From positions 1 through 64,000 of the forward strand of contig NZ_JNFG01000205.1 in the NCBI RefSeq assembly GCF_000729995.1: a stretch of 64,000 bases of DNA, read 5' to 3'. This document shows positions 6,580 through 16,433 of this stretch, piece after piece. Each line of letters begins with the position of its first letter. Positions within the stretch are counted from its first letter, which is position 1. Position numbers and translations under genes: made by a program. The DNA comes from Caballeronia sordidicola. Its GTDB lineage: Bacteria; Pseudomonadota; Gammaproteobacteria; Burkholderiales; Burkholderiaceae. Under the pieces are notes generated by a model, which was not told where the DNA came from, did not search any database, and saw only the letters and a list, made by a program, of their open reading frames with translations.

Positions 6580-8925
6580 TCACTCCACCGTGGGCCATGC
6601 CAGATGCGGCGACGTCCAGTCCAGTTCACTGCCGACAACCATCACCCGTTCGTCGCTCGTGAACGCCATGGTCACGCCGACCGACGCGCGTCCGCTGGTC
6701 AGCGATAAATACGGTTGGCAGAACACCGCCGTTCCCATGTTCGCCACCGCCTTCCAGTAATACGGCCGATGGTCCCATCGCCCCGATTGCGCAGCAAATA
6801 ACGGCCCGAGCCGGAAGCCCGCACCCGAGCGCGCGCGGCCCGTAATTTCCTGCCCCAAAACGCGCCCGGTTTCGTCGAGAACAAAGCAGCGTTTGCATAG
6901 TTCCAGCGTCGCCATGGGCGCGATGGCCTCTTCTACACTGACACCGTTCGTCAACGCCGCCGCCGCCGTGTCGAGCATGGCGAGATACGGCGCCAACTGC
7001 GCTTCGAAGCGCGCGGTGCGCACGGCGCGGCCTTCGGCAATCACATCGAATGCATGATCGATGCGTCGCGTCACAGCCACCGCCGGGGGCAGCGTGGCGC
7101 TCGGTCTGCCCAGCAAGAACCCTTGCGCGAAATCGACGTTCGATTCCACCGCCAGGATGAGCTCCTCGGTCGTCTCGATCCCTTCCACCACCACCATCAT
7201 GTCCGCCCGATGCAGCAGCGACACAATGGTCGGAAGGAGAGGCTGATCCGAGGCACGGCTCTTCGCGCGGATCAACGCGCCATCGAGCTTGACGAAGTCG
7301 GGCTGGATGCGCAGCAGGCGGTCGAGGTTGGAATGGCCGGTGCCGAAGTCATCGACAGCGATCAGGAAACCGCAGCCGCGATACCGCCACGCGGCCAGCG
7401 CAAGCTCCTCGACGTCCACCCCCTCGGACTCGAGAATCTCCAGCACGACGCCGCGAGGATCGAGTCCCGCTTCGAAGACGATGGCCGCCAGCGTCTGCTC
7501 GTAACCCGGCTGGATGAAGGTGGACGGGGCGACGTTCAGGAACAGCCAGGAGTCGAGCGGCAGGCGCTTGCGGGCGTTCGCGAGATGGAGATGGTGGGTC
7601 AGTGAATCCAGGTCGCTGATGCCGGGGTTCGACTGCGGGGCGAACAGCCTGTCAGGCCGCACCGGCGTGCCATGCTGGTCGAAGCCGCGGAGCAGGGCTT
7701 CGAAACCAACCTGCTTTTGATGCGACAAGCTGTAGACCGGCTGGTAGTGGGTGAACAGGTCGAACGCACCCCAGCGGGTGACAACGACCGGCTCTTCGTC
7801 GACCCGCGTGTCGTTGTCTTCATCAAGAGCGGTGGCGCGCACACGCTCGACCCGTCGCGCCTGCTCGACGAACACCCGGTTATGGCCCGCGTGTTTCGCG
7901 CGCAATAGCGCTTCATCGGCACGGTCGAGCAATTCGATGGCGGTCTCGTCAGGCCTGCGATGCGCCACGCCGAAGCTGGCGGTGAGAAAGCCGTCGGGCC
8001 GGAGTATCGATGCAACGAGGATGCGCAGCGTGTCGGCAAGGCTGATTGCGCGGTCAGGACCAGGCAAATTGATAAGGACCGCGAACTCCTCGCCTCCCAG
8101 CCGTCCGACCACCGCGTGCGCGGGCACGGCGTCGTTCAGGACCTTGGTGACGTCCATCAGCGCTTCATCGCCGCGCGCGTGGCCGTACTGGTCGTTCAGG
8201 GACTTGAAGCGATCGATGTCCAGGAAGATTGCACTGACGACTTCACCGGGACCTTTCGTCTCGCTCAACATCTGCTCCGCTTGCTCGAGAAAAGCGCGCC
8301 GGTTCAGGAGCTGGGTCAAGGGATCGGTTGCGGCGAGCGCCCGTAGTTTCTCTTCGAGCAGGAAGTGGTTGAGCCGGAACCAATAGAAGCAGAAATGAAA
8401 TGTAGTTGCTGTCGGGATGCCAATAGCTACCCACATTGCGCACAAGACATAGTCGTCGTGCGTGAAGGGCACGGCCATCACGAAGGGCAGCCCGGCCAGG
8501 TAGAACGCAATCGTCCCCAGGATGAAATGCCGCGGCGTCAGCCACAGTGGCGCCGCACAGATAGGGATGACCATGCCGGCCGGCAGCATCCAGAAGAGCG
8601 GTTTTTCCACGCCCTCGACGTTGATCACAATGCCGATCTGCAGAACGACCACATACAGCACGCCGATCAGGCCGAACAAGAAAGTAGACGGCGCCTTGGG
8701 GATGGCCGAGACCAGCAGCAGCATGGCAAGAGCACAGGTCAGGCGCGGCCAGAGCGGTAGATCGGTTCCCATTACATGGGAACGGGCGATGACGAAGATC
8801 AGGAACGCCACCACGGTAAAAGCCATGGTGACCGTTGACAGCGGCCGTTGCTGATCCATCGAACGGCGGTGGAAAGCGAGTCGAAGCTCGGGCGTGATCG
8901 TTGGCGGGAGCAAGGAGGTGAGCAT
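6580..8925 (-). CDS. Membrane GGDEF-EAL c-di-GMP enzyme
   Basis: A 781-aa protein with about six N-terminal membrane helices (residues 30-190). A GGDEF domain follows with an intact active-site loop (RLGGEEFAVL), then an EAL domain. The EAL domain keeps its metal and catalytic residues: FEALLR, LNVAP, LEILES, VDDFGTG, VKLD and VEGIET. Both synthesis and hydrolysis of cyclic di-GMP are therefore possible from sequence. A further C-terminal region of about 140 residues looks like a Cache/PAS-type sensory fold, with WDHRPYYWKAV and a DETGRVLG strand. A sensor placed after the EAL domain is less common. It is first in an operon with an unknown protein and a 2OG oxygenase. Confidence 0.9.
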   Translation of the reverse strand: MLTSLLPPTITPELRLAFHRRSMDQQRPLSTVTMAFTVVAFLIFVIARSHVMGTDLPLWPRLTCALAMLLLVSAIPKAPSTFLFGLIGVLYVVVLQIGIVINVEGVEKPLFWMLPAGMVIPICAAPLWLTPRHFILGTIAFYLAGLPFVMAVPFTHDDYVLCAMWVAIGIPTATTFHFCFYWFRLNHFLLEEKLRALAATDPLTQLLNRRAFLEQAEQMLSETKGPGEVVSAIFLDIDRFKSLNDQYGHARGDEALMDVTKVLNDAVPAHAVVGRLGGEEFAVLINLPGPDRAISLADTLRILVASILRPDGFLTASFGVAHRRPDETAIELLDRADEALLRAKHAGHNRVFVEQARRVERVRATALDEDNDTRVDEEPVVVTRWGAFDLFTHYQPVYSLSHQKQVGFEALLRGFDQHGTPVRPDRLFAPQSNPGISDLDSLTHHLHLANARKRLPLDSWLFLNVAPSTFIQPGYEQTLAAIVFEAGLDPRGVVLEILESEGVDVEELALAAWRYRGCGFLIAVDDFGTGHSNLDRLLRIQPDFVKLDGALIRAKSRASDQPLLPTIVSLLHRADMMVVVEGIETTEELILAVESNVDFAQGFLLGRPSATLPPAVAVTRRIDHAFDVIAEGRAVRTARFEAQLAPYLAMLDTAAAALTNGVSVEEAIAPMATLELCKRCFVLDETGRVLGQEITGRARSGAGFRLGPLFAAQSGRWDHRPYYWKAVANMGTAVFCQPYLSLTSGRASVGVTMAFTSDERVMVVGSELDWTSPHLAWPTVE

Positions 8926-9245
8926 GTTTTCGGGTAAGTTTTAGCAGCCTCATTAATTCATGATGACTGTCGGCTGTGCCGGGCCGAGTTGTTTGAATTA
9001 CCGCAGGTTCTGAAATCACATGATCCGTGTATCGTCGGATGAAATGGATTGTCTTACTAGGCGCGATTCGGCTCAAGTGAATGTTTGCTTGACCGTATCG
9101 TTTAGTAAATAAGGCCGGGAGTGCTTTTGGGCGGCGCCGGATTGTGCGGGAGGGAGAGCGGGCGATTCGAGCGCAATGCAGTTTTTTGCGGCAAGGGGTT
9201 GCCGCGGCTGTTCACGTGTAGAGGCTCGCGGCAGCTTCGATAAAT
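8926..9245. other. Intergenic region between the GGDEF-EAL operon and hpnL
   Basis: About 320 bases containing no convincing gene. It should carry the promoter of the GGDEF-EAL operon near its left side and the end of the hpn transcript on the right. No strong hairpin with a T-run was seen. Confidence 0.4.
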
Positions 9246-10238
9246 TCAGCCGCGCGTCAGCCGGGAGCGAGAGTTGCGGCGCATTTCAGCGAGTTGCCAA
9301 CCAGCAAGCGCGATGCAGCCAAACAGCACTTCACGCATCCGCTTGACCAGCGCGAGCGCAATAGCTGCTTGCCGGTCCGCGCCGGCCATCTGCGCCAGCA
9401 CCATGATCGCGGCCTCCTGCACACCCAACCCTGCCGGCAAGAAAAACGCAGCATGCCGAACCGCCTGGGTGAGCGCTTCCACGGCAAGCGCGCTGGCAAT
9501 CGACACCGGATGACCGAAGAACGCGAGCGCCCAGTACACCTCGAGCGCACCGAGCATATATCCGCTTAACTGCCACGCGAACGCGGAGGCTAGTAAGCCC
9601 GGGCGCCGCATCAGCGTGTCTATTTCCCGGTCGAGCCGGACACCATCCAGCTTCGACAAAAACCCGCGCGACGATCCGAGCCAGCGCGCCGCCAGTTTTT
9701 CGAGCGCCTGGAACAAGCCGCCGCGCCTGACCAGAATAAAAAACACAACGGGAACGGGCAATGACAGCAACAACGCAAGACCGATCAGCCGCACGCCCGC
9801 GAACGCGTGAGAGGTGCTCGCCATCAACAACAAGCCGAGCGCTGAGAACGCATATTGGACGACTACCGTCACCAGCACTTCCACGATGACCGATGCGCTG
9901 ACGCGGTTGATATCGGCGACATACCAGTGCGCGAGCCGGATCCCAACCAGCTCACCACCTACGCCCGCCGCCGGCAGCAGACGGCTGACCGACTCGCGCA
10001 CGATTGCTATCCACCACAAGACGTGCAGAGGCGCGAGCCGGCCAAGGAGAACTCGCCATCCGCATGCATCGAGCAACAAGGGCAGCGCGTGGAACGGGAC
10101 GAGCCAGAGCATGGTGACACCGGCTTGCGGAAACCCTCGCAGCACGTCGGCGAGACCCTCGTGGACGGCGAAAATGGTCAGCAAGCCGAACGCCGCCGGC
10201 CAGCGCGCCCAGGCAAGCCAGCGCAGTGCTGCGGTCAT
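9246..10238 (-). CDS. hpnL: HpnL-type integral membrane protein
   Basis: A 330-aa polytopic protein of the UPF0104/lysylphosphatidylglycerol-synthase-TM family, with about eight hydrophobic segments and the characteristic FLPAGLGVQEAA stretch near the C-terminus. Its position directly after hpnK, overlapping by four bases (ATGA), matches hopanoid clusters in which this gene is called hpnL. In Burkholderia such proteins are associated with hopanoid function or membrane placement; the biochemical activity is not established. It is the last gene of hpnIJKL. Confidence 0.85.
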   Translation of the reverse strand: MTAALRWLAWARWPAAFGLLTIFAVHEGLADVLRGFPQAGVTMLWLVPFHALPLLLDACGWRVLLGRLAPLHVLWWIAIVRESVSRLLPAAGVGGELVGIRLAHWYVADINRVSASVIVEVLVTVVVQYAFSALGLLLMASTSHAFAGVRLIGLALLLSLPVPVVFFILVRRGGLFQALEKLAARWLGSSRGFLSKLDGVRLDREIDTLMRRPGLLASAFAWQLSGYMLGALEVYWALAFFGHPVSIASALAVEALTQAVRHAAFFLPAGLGVQEAAIMVLAQMAGADRQAAIALALVKRMREVLFGCIALAGWQLAEMRRNSRSRLTRG

Positions 10239-11116
10239 AGAGAACGCAACGCCGGTTCGACGGCTGACGCAGCGGCCGGGAAGACGTCGCTGAAACCGCC
10301 GCGAAGGAGGCCCGTGGTATCCATCGCCGCAGCCACACGCGGGGAGAGCAGTGCCGCGAGCTCATCGGCGTGACGATAGTCCGACATGGACGGCGCGAGC
10401 GGACTGTCGCCCGGCATGGCGGGGTGGCAGTAGATTTCGCTCACGCCGTCGGGGAGGGTGGCGAGCGCCTTGATAAAGGCCGCTTCATCCATCTGTCCAC
10501 TCTGCGCGAGACCCGCGACGTGATCGTTATGCGCGATCCCATAACGGTCCAGCCGCGCTCGCACCAGCGCAATCCACGGACGCAACAGAAGCGTGCCGGG
10601 CGCCTCGCACGGCAGGCGCATCGCCCGCATACCGTACTCGCTTCCTATCTCGATCAAGAGCGACAGCACCGTCGGGTGAAGATGGAAATGCTTGTGCGTA
10701 TTGACGTGATCGAGCGGCAGACCGGTCGCGGCAAAAGCCTCGAACTGCGCGCGAATTTCGTGGGCGAGTTGGGCCCGTACGCGGGGAAGAAAGAAAAAGC
10801 GCACGCCGTCGCGCACCATCGCGTTGCCAAAACGGCCCTGGTCATCGACTAGCTGTGGAATGTCGCTACGTGGCGAGCTCGCCCGGCCGTCTGCCAGGAC
10901 GATATGCAAACCCACCCGCAAAGTCGGCAGACGCCGCGCGCGCTCGACGGCATCCGCAGCGGCGTCGCCCGCGACCATCAGGCTGGCAGAGGTCAGCACG
11001 CCGTTGCGATGGGCACGCTCGACCGCGTCGTTCACGCGTGTGTGCAGCCCGAAATCGTCCGCGTTCACAATCAATGCGCGCCGTGCCGGACGGGCCGCTG
11101 CTTGCGGTCGGATCAT
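10235..11116 (-). CDS. hpnK: HpnK, YdjC-type deacetylase of hopanoid biosynthesis
   Basis: A 293-aa YdjC/ChbG-family carbohydrate deacetylase. It carries the NADDFG metal-binding motif near residue 18 and the HVNTHKHFHLHP segment at mid-protein. HpnK removes the acetyl group from the N-acetylglucosaminyl-bacteriohopanetetrol made by HpnI, giving the glucosaminyl form that HpnJ rearranges. The gene overlaps hpnJ upstream and hpnL downstream by four bases each, so the set is translationally coupled. Confidence 0.9.
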   Translation of the reverse strand: MIRPQAAARPARRALIVNADDFGLHTRVNDAVERAHRNGVLTSASLMVAGDAAADAVERARRLPTLRVGLHIVLADGRASSPRSDIPQLVDDQGRFGNAMVRDGVRFFFLPRVRAQLAHEIRAQFEAFAATGLPLDHVNTHKHFHLHPTVLSLLIEIGSEYGMRAMRLPCEAPGTLLLRPWIALVRARLDRYGIAHNDHVAGLAQSGQMDEAAFIKALATLPDGVSEIYCHPAMPGDSPLAPSMSDYRHADELAALLSPRVAAAMDTTGLLRGGFSDVFPAAASAVEPALRSL

Positions 11117-12534
11117 GCTTCGTGCGCGCGCAGGAAATGGAAGAACTCGACGCCTTCACGCAGGCGCCGCTTCATCATTTCCCAGCTCATCAGCATTTCG
11201 CGCACGATCTCCCAGATCTTCGATGGCCGGAAATAGAACTGTTTGTAGAACCTTTCCAACCCGTGATAGATCTCTTCACGCGACAAATGCGGATAGCCGA
11301 TAGCCGCCAGTTGCACACCTTCCGCACTGACCAGGTTGATGACCTTGTTTTCTTCCAGCCAGCCGTTGTCGACCGCTTGCTTGTAGAGCGTGGTACCCGG
11401 ATAGGGGGCGGCGAGCGACACCTGGATGGTATGCGGATTGATTTCCTTCGCATACCGAATGGTATTTTCGATTGTCTCGCGCGTTTCGCCGGGCAGGCCC
11501 AGGATAAAGGTGCCGTGAACCTTGATGCCGAGCTTGTGGCAATCAACGCTGAAGCGCCGCGCCATGTCCGTGCGCAGTCCTTTCTTGATGTTCAGCAGGA
11601 TCTGGTCGTCGCCCGATTCGTAACCTACCAGCAGCAGCCGCAGGCCGTTCTCCTTCATGATCTTGAGCGTTGAATACGGCACGTTGGCCTTTGCATTGCA
11701 GGACCACGTGACGCCAAGCTTGCCCAGTCCCCGTGCGATCTCTTCCACACGCGGCTTGAAGTCGGTGAAGGTGTCGTCATCGAACATGATCTCCTTGACT
11801 TCAGGCATGTTGTCGCGAATCCACTTCACTTCTTCCAGCACGTTTTCCACAGAACGGGTGCGATAGCGGTGACCTCCAACCGTCTGCGGCCACAGGCAGA
11901 AGGTGCAGCGTGAGCGGCAACCGCGGCCCGTATAGATCGACACATAAGGGTGTGACAGGTAGCCGATAAAATAATTGTCGATCTTCAGATCGCGCTTGTA
12001 GACCGGTGCAACAAAGGGCAACGCATCCATGTCCTCAAGAATGGGACGCGCTTCGTTGTGTTCGATCGAGCCGTCGGCAAGCCGGTAGCTCAGACCCTTG
12101 ATCCGCACGAAGGGTATGCCTTCGGATACTTCCAGGCAGGTGAAGTCGAATTCTTCGCGGCAGACGAAATCGATTGCATCGCTTGCGAGCAGTGAATTGA
12201 GCGGATCTACAGCGACTTTCGCTCCCACCATGCCGATCAGCAGCGACGGCTTGCGCTCCTTCAGCTTCTCGGCGAACAACGCATCGCTTGGGAACGAAGG
12301 GGTGCTCGTATGAATGATCACGAGTTCGTAAGCCTCGGCAATCTGGAGCGTCGCGTCGACCGACAAGCCGTCGGCGGGGGCATCGAGCACCCGGCTGCCC
12401 GGGACGAGCGCCGCGGGCTGGGCGAGCCAGGTCGGGTACCAGAACGAACGGATCTCGCGCTTCGCCTGGTAGCGCGAACCCGCGCCGCCGTCGAAGCCGT
12501 CGAACGAAGGGGCCTGCAAGAACAGCGTTTTCAT
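11113..12534 (-). CDS. hpnJ: HpnJ, radical SAM hopanoid cyclitol ether synthase
   Basis: A 473-aa B12-binding-domain radical SAM protein. The N-terminal part is a Rossmann-like B12-binding region. The 4Fe-4S cysteines are C206, C210 and C213 (GRGCRSRCTFC). The protein converts glucosaminyl-bacteriohopanetetrol into the ring-contracted cyclitol ether head group. The start at 12534 has GGAG upstream and yields the family N-terminus MKTLFLQAP. The frame is open to 12951, but that part overlaps hpnI and is not hpnJ-like. It lies 41 bases after hpnI and overlaps hpnK by four bases. Confidence 0.92.
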   Translation of the reverse strand: MKTLFLQAPSFDGFDGGAGSRYQAKREIRSFWYPTWLAQPAALVPGSRVLDAPADGLSVDATLQIAEAYELVIIHTSTPSFPSDALFAEKLKERKPSLLIGMVGAKVAVDPLNSLLASDAIDFVCREEFDFTCLEVSEGIPFVRIKGLSYRLADGSIEHNEARPILEDMDALPFVAPVYKRDLKIDNYFIGYLSHPYVSIYTGRGCRSRCTFCLWPQTVGGHRYRTRSVENVLEEVKWIRDNMPEVKEIMFDDDTFTDFKPRVEEIARGLGKLGVTWSCNAKANVPYSTLKIMKENGLRLLLVGYESGDDQILLNIKKGLRTDMARRFSVDCHKLGIKVHGTFILGLPGETRETIENTIRYAKEINPHTIQVSLAAPYPGTTLYKQAVDNGWLEENKVINLVSAEGVQLAAIGYPHLSREEIYHGLERFYKQFYFRPSKIWEIVREMLMSWEMMKRRLREGVEFFHFLRAHEA

Positions 12535-12575
12535 GGGTGGCTCCTGAGACTCGGAACTTGCCGTGTGGAATGGCT

Positions 12576-13847
12576 TCATGGATTTGCTTCGTGATTCGCG
12601 ACGCGCGCGGGTCCGGATGCGGCGTCGTAGCGCTCGTCGGACACGTCCGTCAGATTGACCTCCGGCGTGACGGCCTGCGGCACAATAGGGATGCGCACGC
12701 CCCGCCAGATCACGTGCGAGCCAAACGCCGCCGCGATCCATTCGGCGGACAACAGCAGGTCGCGTAGCGGAATCAGCGGCAGGTCGCGCCAGAACGAGCG
12801 CCAGCCGCGCGTGGTTCTCCAGTGCAGCAGCAGCCGCGCGCTGAGGCCGAACGAAGTGCTCAGGTCGACGATCATGTCGGCGGTAGAGTCGGCGATCGCG
12901 CCGCCGCTCCAGTCGAAACCGAGGCCCAGCAACCAGCTCGCCATCAGCCACGGCGACGTGAACGTGATGAAGAGAAACGCGAAACCCAGCGGGTTGATCG
13001 AGCGGATAGTGCGCAGCCAGCGGGTCTCGCGCAGCCAGAGCGAGACCAGGTCGCGTTCGGTCACATCGGTTACGACAGTGAGCTCGGACACATGCGTGCG
13101 AAGCCCAAGCCCACGCACGTATTCGGCCAGCCAGAAATCATCCGCAACACAATCCTTCAGTTCGTGAAAACCGCCGATTGCGTCAAGCGTCTCGCGACGC
13201 AGCGCGAGTGTTGCGCCGAAACCGAAACGGCGCCCGCCGGCCGCTCGCGCGACATGCACCGAAGGCACGAACCATTCGTCAATGAAAAGCGCGCCAAGCC
13301 GCGCCCACAGTTCACCCACTCGCCGCGCGCGATAAAGACAGGTGACCACGCCGATGTGACCGGAGCTAAGCGGGTCAGACACGGTGTGCAGGTAATCCGG
13401 CGGGACCGCGATGTCGCTGTCCGCAATCACGATGACTTCGTGGCGCGCGTGCTGCGCAAGGTTGATCAAGTTGCTGACCTTGAGGTTGACGCCGTGCACG
13501 GCGTCGTTGACGACCAGCGTGATGTCCAGGTCGGGATACGCCTCACGCAGCCGGTTCACGACCCCGACCGCGGGGTCGGTGGCCGACGACACGCCAAAGA
13601 GCAATTGAAAGCTCGGATGCGTCTGCCGGCAGAAGGTTTCGAGGTTGGCGTAAAGACGTGGCTCAAGGCCGCACAAGGGCTTGAGCACGCTGATGGTGGC
13701 AGGCCTCGTTCCATGGCTGCCCGGGCGTGTCATGCTCCAGGGCCGTGAACCGTGACGCATGAGCGCCGCGACCGTTATGTAGACGGATGAGAGGCAGCAA
13801 AGACCAATCAGCATCCATTCGGTAACGGGTAGCGGCGTCCAGGTCAT
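12576..13847 (-). CDS. hpnI: HpnI, hopanoid glycosyltransferase
   Basis: A 423-aa membrane-bound family-2-type glycosyltransferase related to ceramide glucosyltransferase. It has an N-terminal membrane anchor, a DSD metal-binding motif (IADSDIAVPPDY), a DDFWLAEY acid motif, an R-x-x-RW acceptor motif (RETRW), and C-terminal hydrophobic segments. HpnI adds N-acetylglucosamine to bacteriohopanetetrol. The ATG at 13847 is preceded by GGGGAA; an in-frame ATG five codons earlier lacks a binding site. It is first in hpnIJKL, so the operon promoter should lie just to the right, in 13848-14100. Confidence 0.9.
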   Translation of the reverse strand: MTWTPLPVTEWMLIGLCCLSSVYITVAALMRHGSRPWSMTRPGSHGTRPATISVLKPLCGLEPRLYANLETFCRQTHPSFQLLFGVSSATDPAVGVVNRLREAYPDLDITLVVNDAVHGVNLKVSNLINLAQHARHEVIVIADSDIAVPPDYLHTVSDPLSSGHIGVVTCLYRARRVGELWARLGALFIDEWFVPSVHVARAAGGRRFGFGATLALRRETLDAIGGFHELKDCVADDFWLAEYVRGLGLRTHVSELTVVTDVTERDLVSLWLRETRWLRTIRSINPLGFAFLFITFTSPWLMASWLLGLGFDWSGGAIADSTADMIVDLSTSFGLSARLLLHWRTTRGWRSFWRDLPLIPLRDLLLSAEWIAAAFGSHVIWRGVRIPIVPQAVTPEVNLTDVSDERYDAASGPARVANHEANP

Positions 13848-14485
13848 GCTGTTCCCCTGCATCTATCGGTGGCCTGTCTCGCTCAGACGAGACGAGCCGG
13901 TTAGCGGGATAGTGGACCGAGCTTTTGCATTCGAGGATCACGTCCTCCTTCGGTCGATGTTCGAGCCTAGATGGGTGTCAGCGTGGGTTCCAGTGGTAGA
14001 CGCTGTCGCCCGTAAATATATCGTGCACTGAATCGAGTCATCAACTGAATTTGTCGCGCTATACGGACGGAATGCGGGAGAAAAATTTCGATTTGCTTTC
14101 GTAGGGAAGGGGTGGCTGACACAATTGTAGGGATGCTTGTGATGGCATCTGCGACGGTTGGTCATCTTTATTAAGTGGGACGCAATAAGTGGATGATTGT
14201 GGATGGACCCACCGATTGCGCACTGAACGCTATCTGCGTTTCTTCATATGCATGGGCGCCAGATCGAGAGGTTCGCACCCTTAATTTTCACCCGCCTTGG
14301 CGGACGTGTTCAGGATCTTTGGCAGGTGCACGATCATTCACATACACCGCAGCATTGTTGCCTTTTCGACGGTTCAAATTCGTGTATTCATCTAGACGTC
14401 TTGCAAGCGTCACCGCGACGTCATGTTGGGTTCCTAGAATCCGTCTCGACGCTGCAAAGCTTTGACACGCGATTGTGAGGACACC
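13848..14485. other. Divergent intergenic region between hpnI and phnC
   Basis: About 640 bases between divergent operons with no gene that can be supported. It must hold the hpn promoter (leftward) and the phnCDE promoter (rightward). The only recognisable site is the PhnF-like half-palindrome at 14390-14397, about 90 bases before phnC. Confidence 0.5.
14390..14397. promoter_or_regulatory. Candidate PhnF operator before phnCDE
   Basis: ATCTAGAC differs by one base from the perfect GTCTAGAC in the phnF-phnG intergenic region. The wider context TCTAGACGTCTTGCA is close to the reverse complement of the context there. This suggests one regulator for both phn transcripts. Confidence 0.4.
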
Positions 14486-15385
14486 ATGGATGCAATTCAT
14501 ATTGAACGTCTCTGCAAGACGTTCAATAACGGCCGCAAGGCGCTCGACTCCATCGACCTGAAAGTCGGTGAAGGAGAAATGATCGCGCTGATTGGTGCAT
14601 CGGGTTCAGGGAAGTCCACGCTGTTGCGGCACATTGCCGGCTTTACGGCATCCGACCCCGCGCCCTCGCATGTCACGCTGCTCGGCCGGCCCATCCAGCA
14701 AAACGGCAAGGTCGCGCGCGAGGTTCGTCGAATCCGCCGCGATGTCGCGTTTGTCTTTCAACAGTTCAATCTCGTAGGGCGTCTCACCGTGCGCACTAAT
14801 GTGCTGCTCGGCGCGTTGTCGCGGGTGCCGTTGTGGCGGCGTCTTATCGGGCGGTTTCCGCGGGTGGAGCATGAGCTTGCGATGGCGTCGCTCAACGCCA
14901 TGGGCATTGGCGACCACATCAACGAGCGCGCCAGCACGCTGTCCGGCGGTCAGCAACAGCGCGCCGCGCTGGCGCGCGCGCTTGTGCAGCGAGCCCGCAT
15001 TGTCCTCGCCGACGAACCCATTGCATCGCTGGACCCCGAGTCGTCGCGGCGTGTCATGGAACTGCTTCAGTCGCTGAATGAGGATCACGGCCTGACTGTG
15101 GTGGTGTCCTTGCATCAGATCGACGTAGCGATGAAATACTGCGCGCGCACCGTGGCTTTGCGCGACGGTCGCGTGGTCTACGACGGGCCGTCCGCCAGCC
15201 TCACGCCGGCCCTGTTGCGTGACCTCTATGGTGCGGCAGCCGAAGAGCTGCTGACCGACACGGAGAGCGCACTGCGCGACGTGGAGAAGCAAGCCGAACG
15301 TGCCGTGGACCGTGCCGCTGCGAGGCCCGAAGGTGCGTCGGCACGCTCCGCTGCATTCGCGTCTGCGTCCGCCGCCAGCTCCTGA
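14486..15385 (+). CDS. phnC: Phosphonate ABC transporter ATPase
   Basis: A 299-aa ATP-binding subunit of the phosphonate importer. The Walker A motif GASGSGKST is at residues 38-46, the LSGGQ signature near 152, and Walker B (VLADEP) near 172. The sequence GDHINERASTLSGGQQQRAA is typical of PhnC. The start at 14486 has GAGG at suitable spacing; an in-frame ATG eight codons earlier has none. The protein carries an Ala/Arg-rich C-terminal tail of about 35 residues beyond the usual domain. It is first in phnCDE, with phnD following after a 76-base gap. Confidence 0.93.
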   Translation: MDAIHIERLCKTFNNGRKALDSIDLKVGEGEMIALIGASGSGKSTLLRHIAGFTASDPAPSHVTLLGRPIQQNGKVAREVRRIRRDVAFVFQQFNLVGRLTVRTNVLLGALSRVPLWRRLIGRFPRVEHELAMASLNAMGIGDHINERASTLSGGQQQRAALARALVQRARIVLADEPIASLDPESSRRVMELLQSLNEDHGLTVVVSLHQIDVAMKYCARTVALRDGRVVYDGPSASLTPALLRDLYGAAAEELLTDTESALRDVEKQAERAVDRAAARPEGASARSAAFASASAASS

Positions 15386-15461
15386 ACGTGTGCGCTCATT
15401 GCGTCTTGTACATCCCGCTTTGAACACCTGCTTTGACCTCTCTCAAACCTGGACTTATTCG

Positions 15462-16433
15462 ATGAAATCAGCCCGTCTTCTTCTGGCCGGCGTAGCGCTT
15501 GCCGCCTGTTTTGTCACGCAGGTGGCGCGAGCCGAAACGCTCAGCTTTGGCATTATCTCGACCGACAACTCGTCGGCGCTCAAGCAGCGCTGGCAGCCGC
15601 TGATCGATGACCTCAACAAGCAGACCGGTCTCGACGTCCAGCCGTTCTTCGCGACCGACTATGCCGGCATTATCGAAGGCATGCGCTTTAACAAGGTGCA
15701 GATCGGCTACTTCGGCAATGCATCCGCGATCGAAGCGGTCGACCGCGGCAATGGCGAAGTGTTCGCAAAGGTGAAGTACAAGAGCGGCGAAGCAGGGTAC
15801 TACTCGCTGCTCATCACGAACGTGAACAGCAAATGGAAGACAGTCGATCAGGTGCTGAAGAACACGCACGATATCAACCTCGGTTTCGGCGATCCGAACT
15901 CGACCTCGGGCACCCTGGTGCCGTCGTATTACCTGTTTGCGAAGAACGGCATCTCGGTGCGCAGCGACTTCAAGAGCGTGCTTCCGTCGAGCCATGAAGC
16001 GAACATGCTGGCTGTGGTGAACAACCGTGTGGACGTGGCGACCAACAACACCGACATGGTCGAAACGCTGAGGCAAAATCACCCCGACCTGCTCAAGCAG
16101 GTCCGCATATTGTGGAAGTCGCCGCTGATTCCGTCTGACCCGCTGGTATGGCGTCGTGACCTGCCGCAGGCGACGAAGGACAAGCTGCGCAACTTCTTCG
16201 ATCACTACGCGCAGAGCGATCCGCGCGAGCAGGCGATCATGGCGGGGATCACGGGCTTGTCGGGCTTCACGGAGTCCAGCGATGCCCAGCTCGTACCGAT
16301 CCGTCAAATGGCCTTGTTCCAAAAGAAGCAGCAGGTCCAGAACGACGCGCATATGTCCGACTCGGACAAGAAAACGCAAATCGCGGCGCTTGATCAAAAG
16401 CTCGCCCAACTGGATAGCGTGGCCGCGAAGTGA
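15462..16433 (+). CDS. phnD: Phosphonate-binding periplasmic protein
   Basis: A 323-aa substrate-binding protein of the phosphonate importer. It has a signal peptide with cleavage expected after QVARA, then ETLSFGIISTDNS, the usual PhnD opening. The body contains YFGNASAIEAV and GFGDPNSTSGTLVP, the phosphonate-binding region. The ATG at 15462 is used because earlier in-frame starts would place coding sequence before the signal peptide. The gene ends in GTGA, which overlaps the phnE start. Confidence 0.93.
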   Translation: MKSARLLLAGVALAACFVTQVARAETLSFGIISTDNSSALKQRWQPLIDDLNKQTGLDVQPFFATDYAGIIEGMRFNKVQIGYFGNASAIEAVDRGNGEVFAKVKYKSGEAGYYSLLITNVNSKWKTVDQVLKNTHDINLGFGDPNSTSGTLVPSYYLFAKNGISVRSDFKSVLPSSHEANMLAVVNNRVDVATNNTDMVETLRQNHPDLLKQVRILWKSPLIPSDPLVWRRDLPQATKDKLRNFFDHYAQSDPREQAIMAGITGLSGFTESSDAQLVPIRQMALFQKKQQVQNDAHMSDSDKKTQIAALDQKLAQLDSVAAK

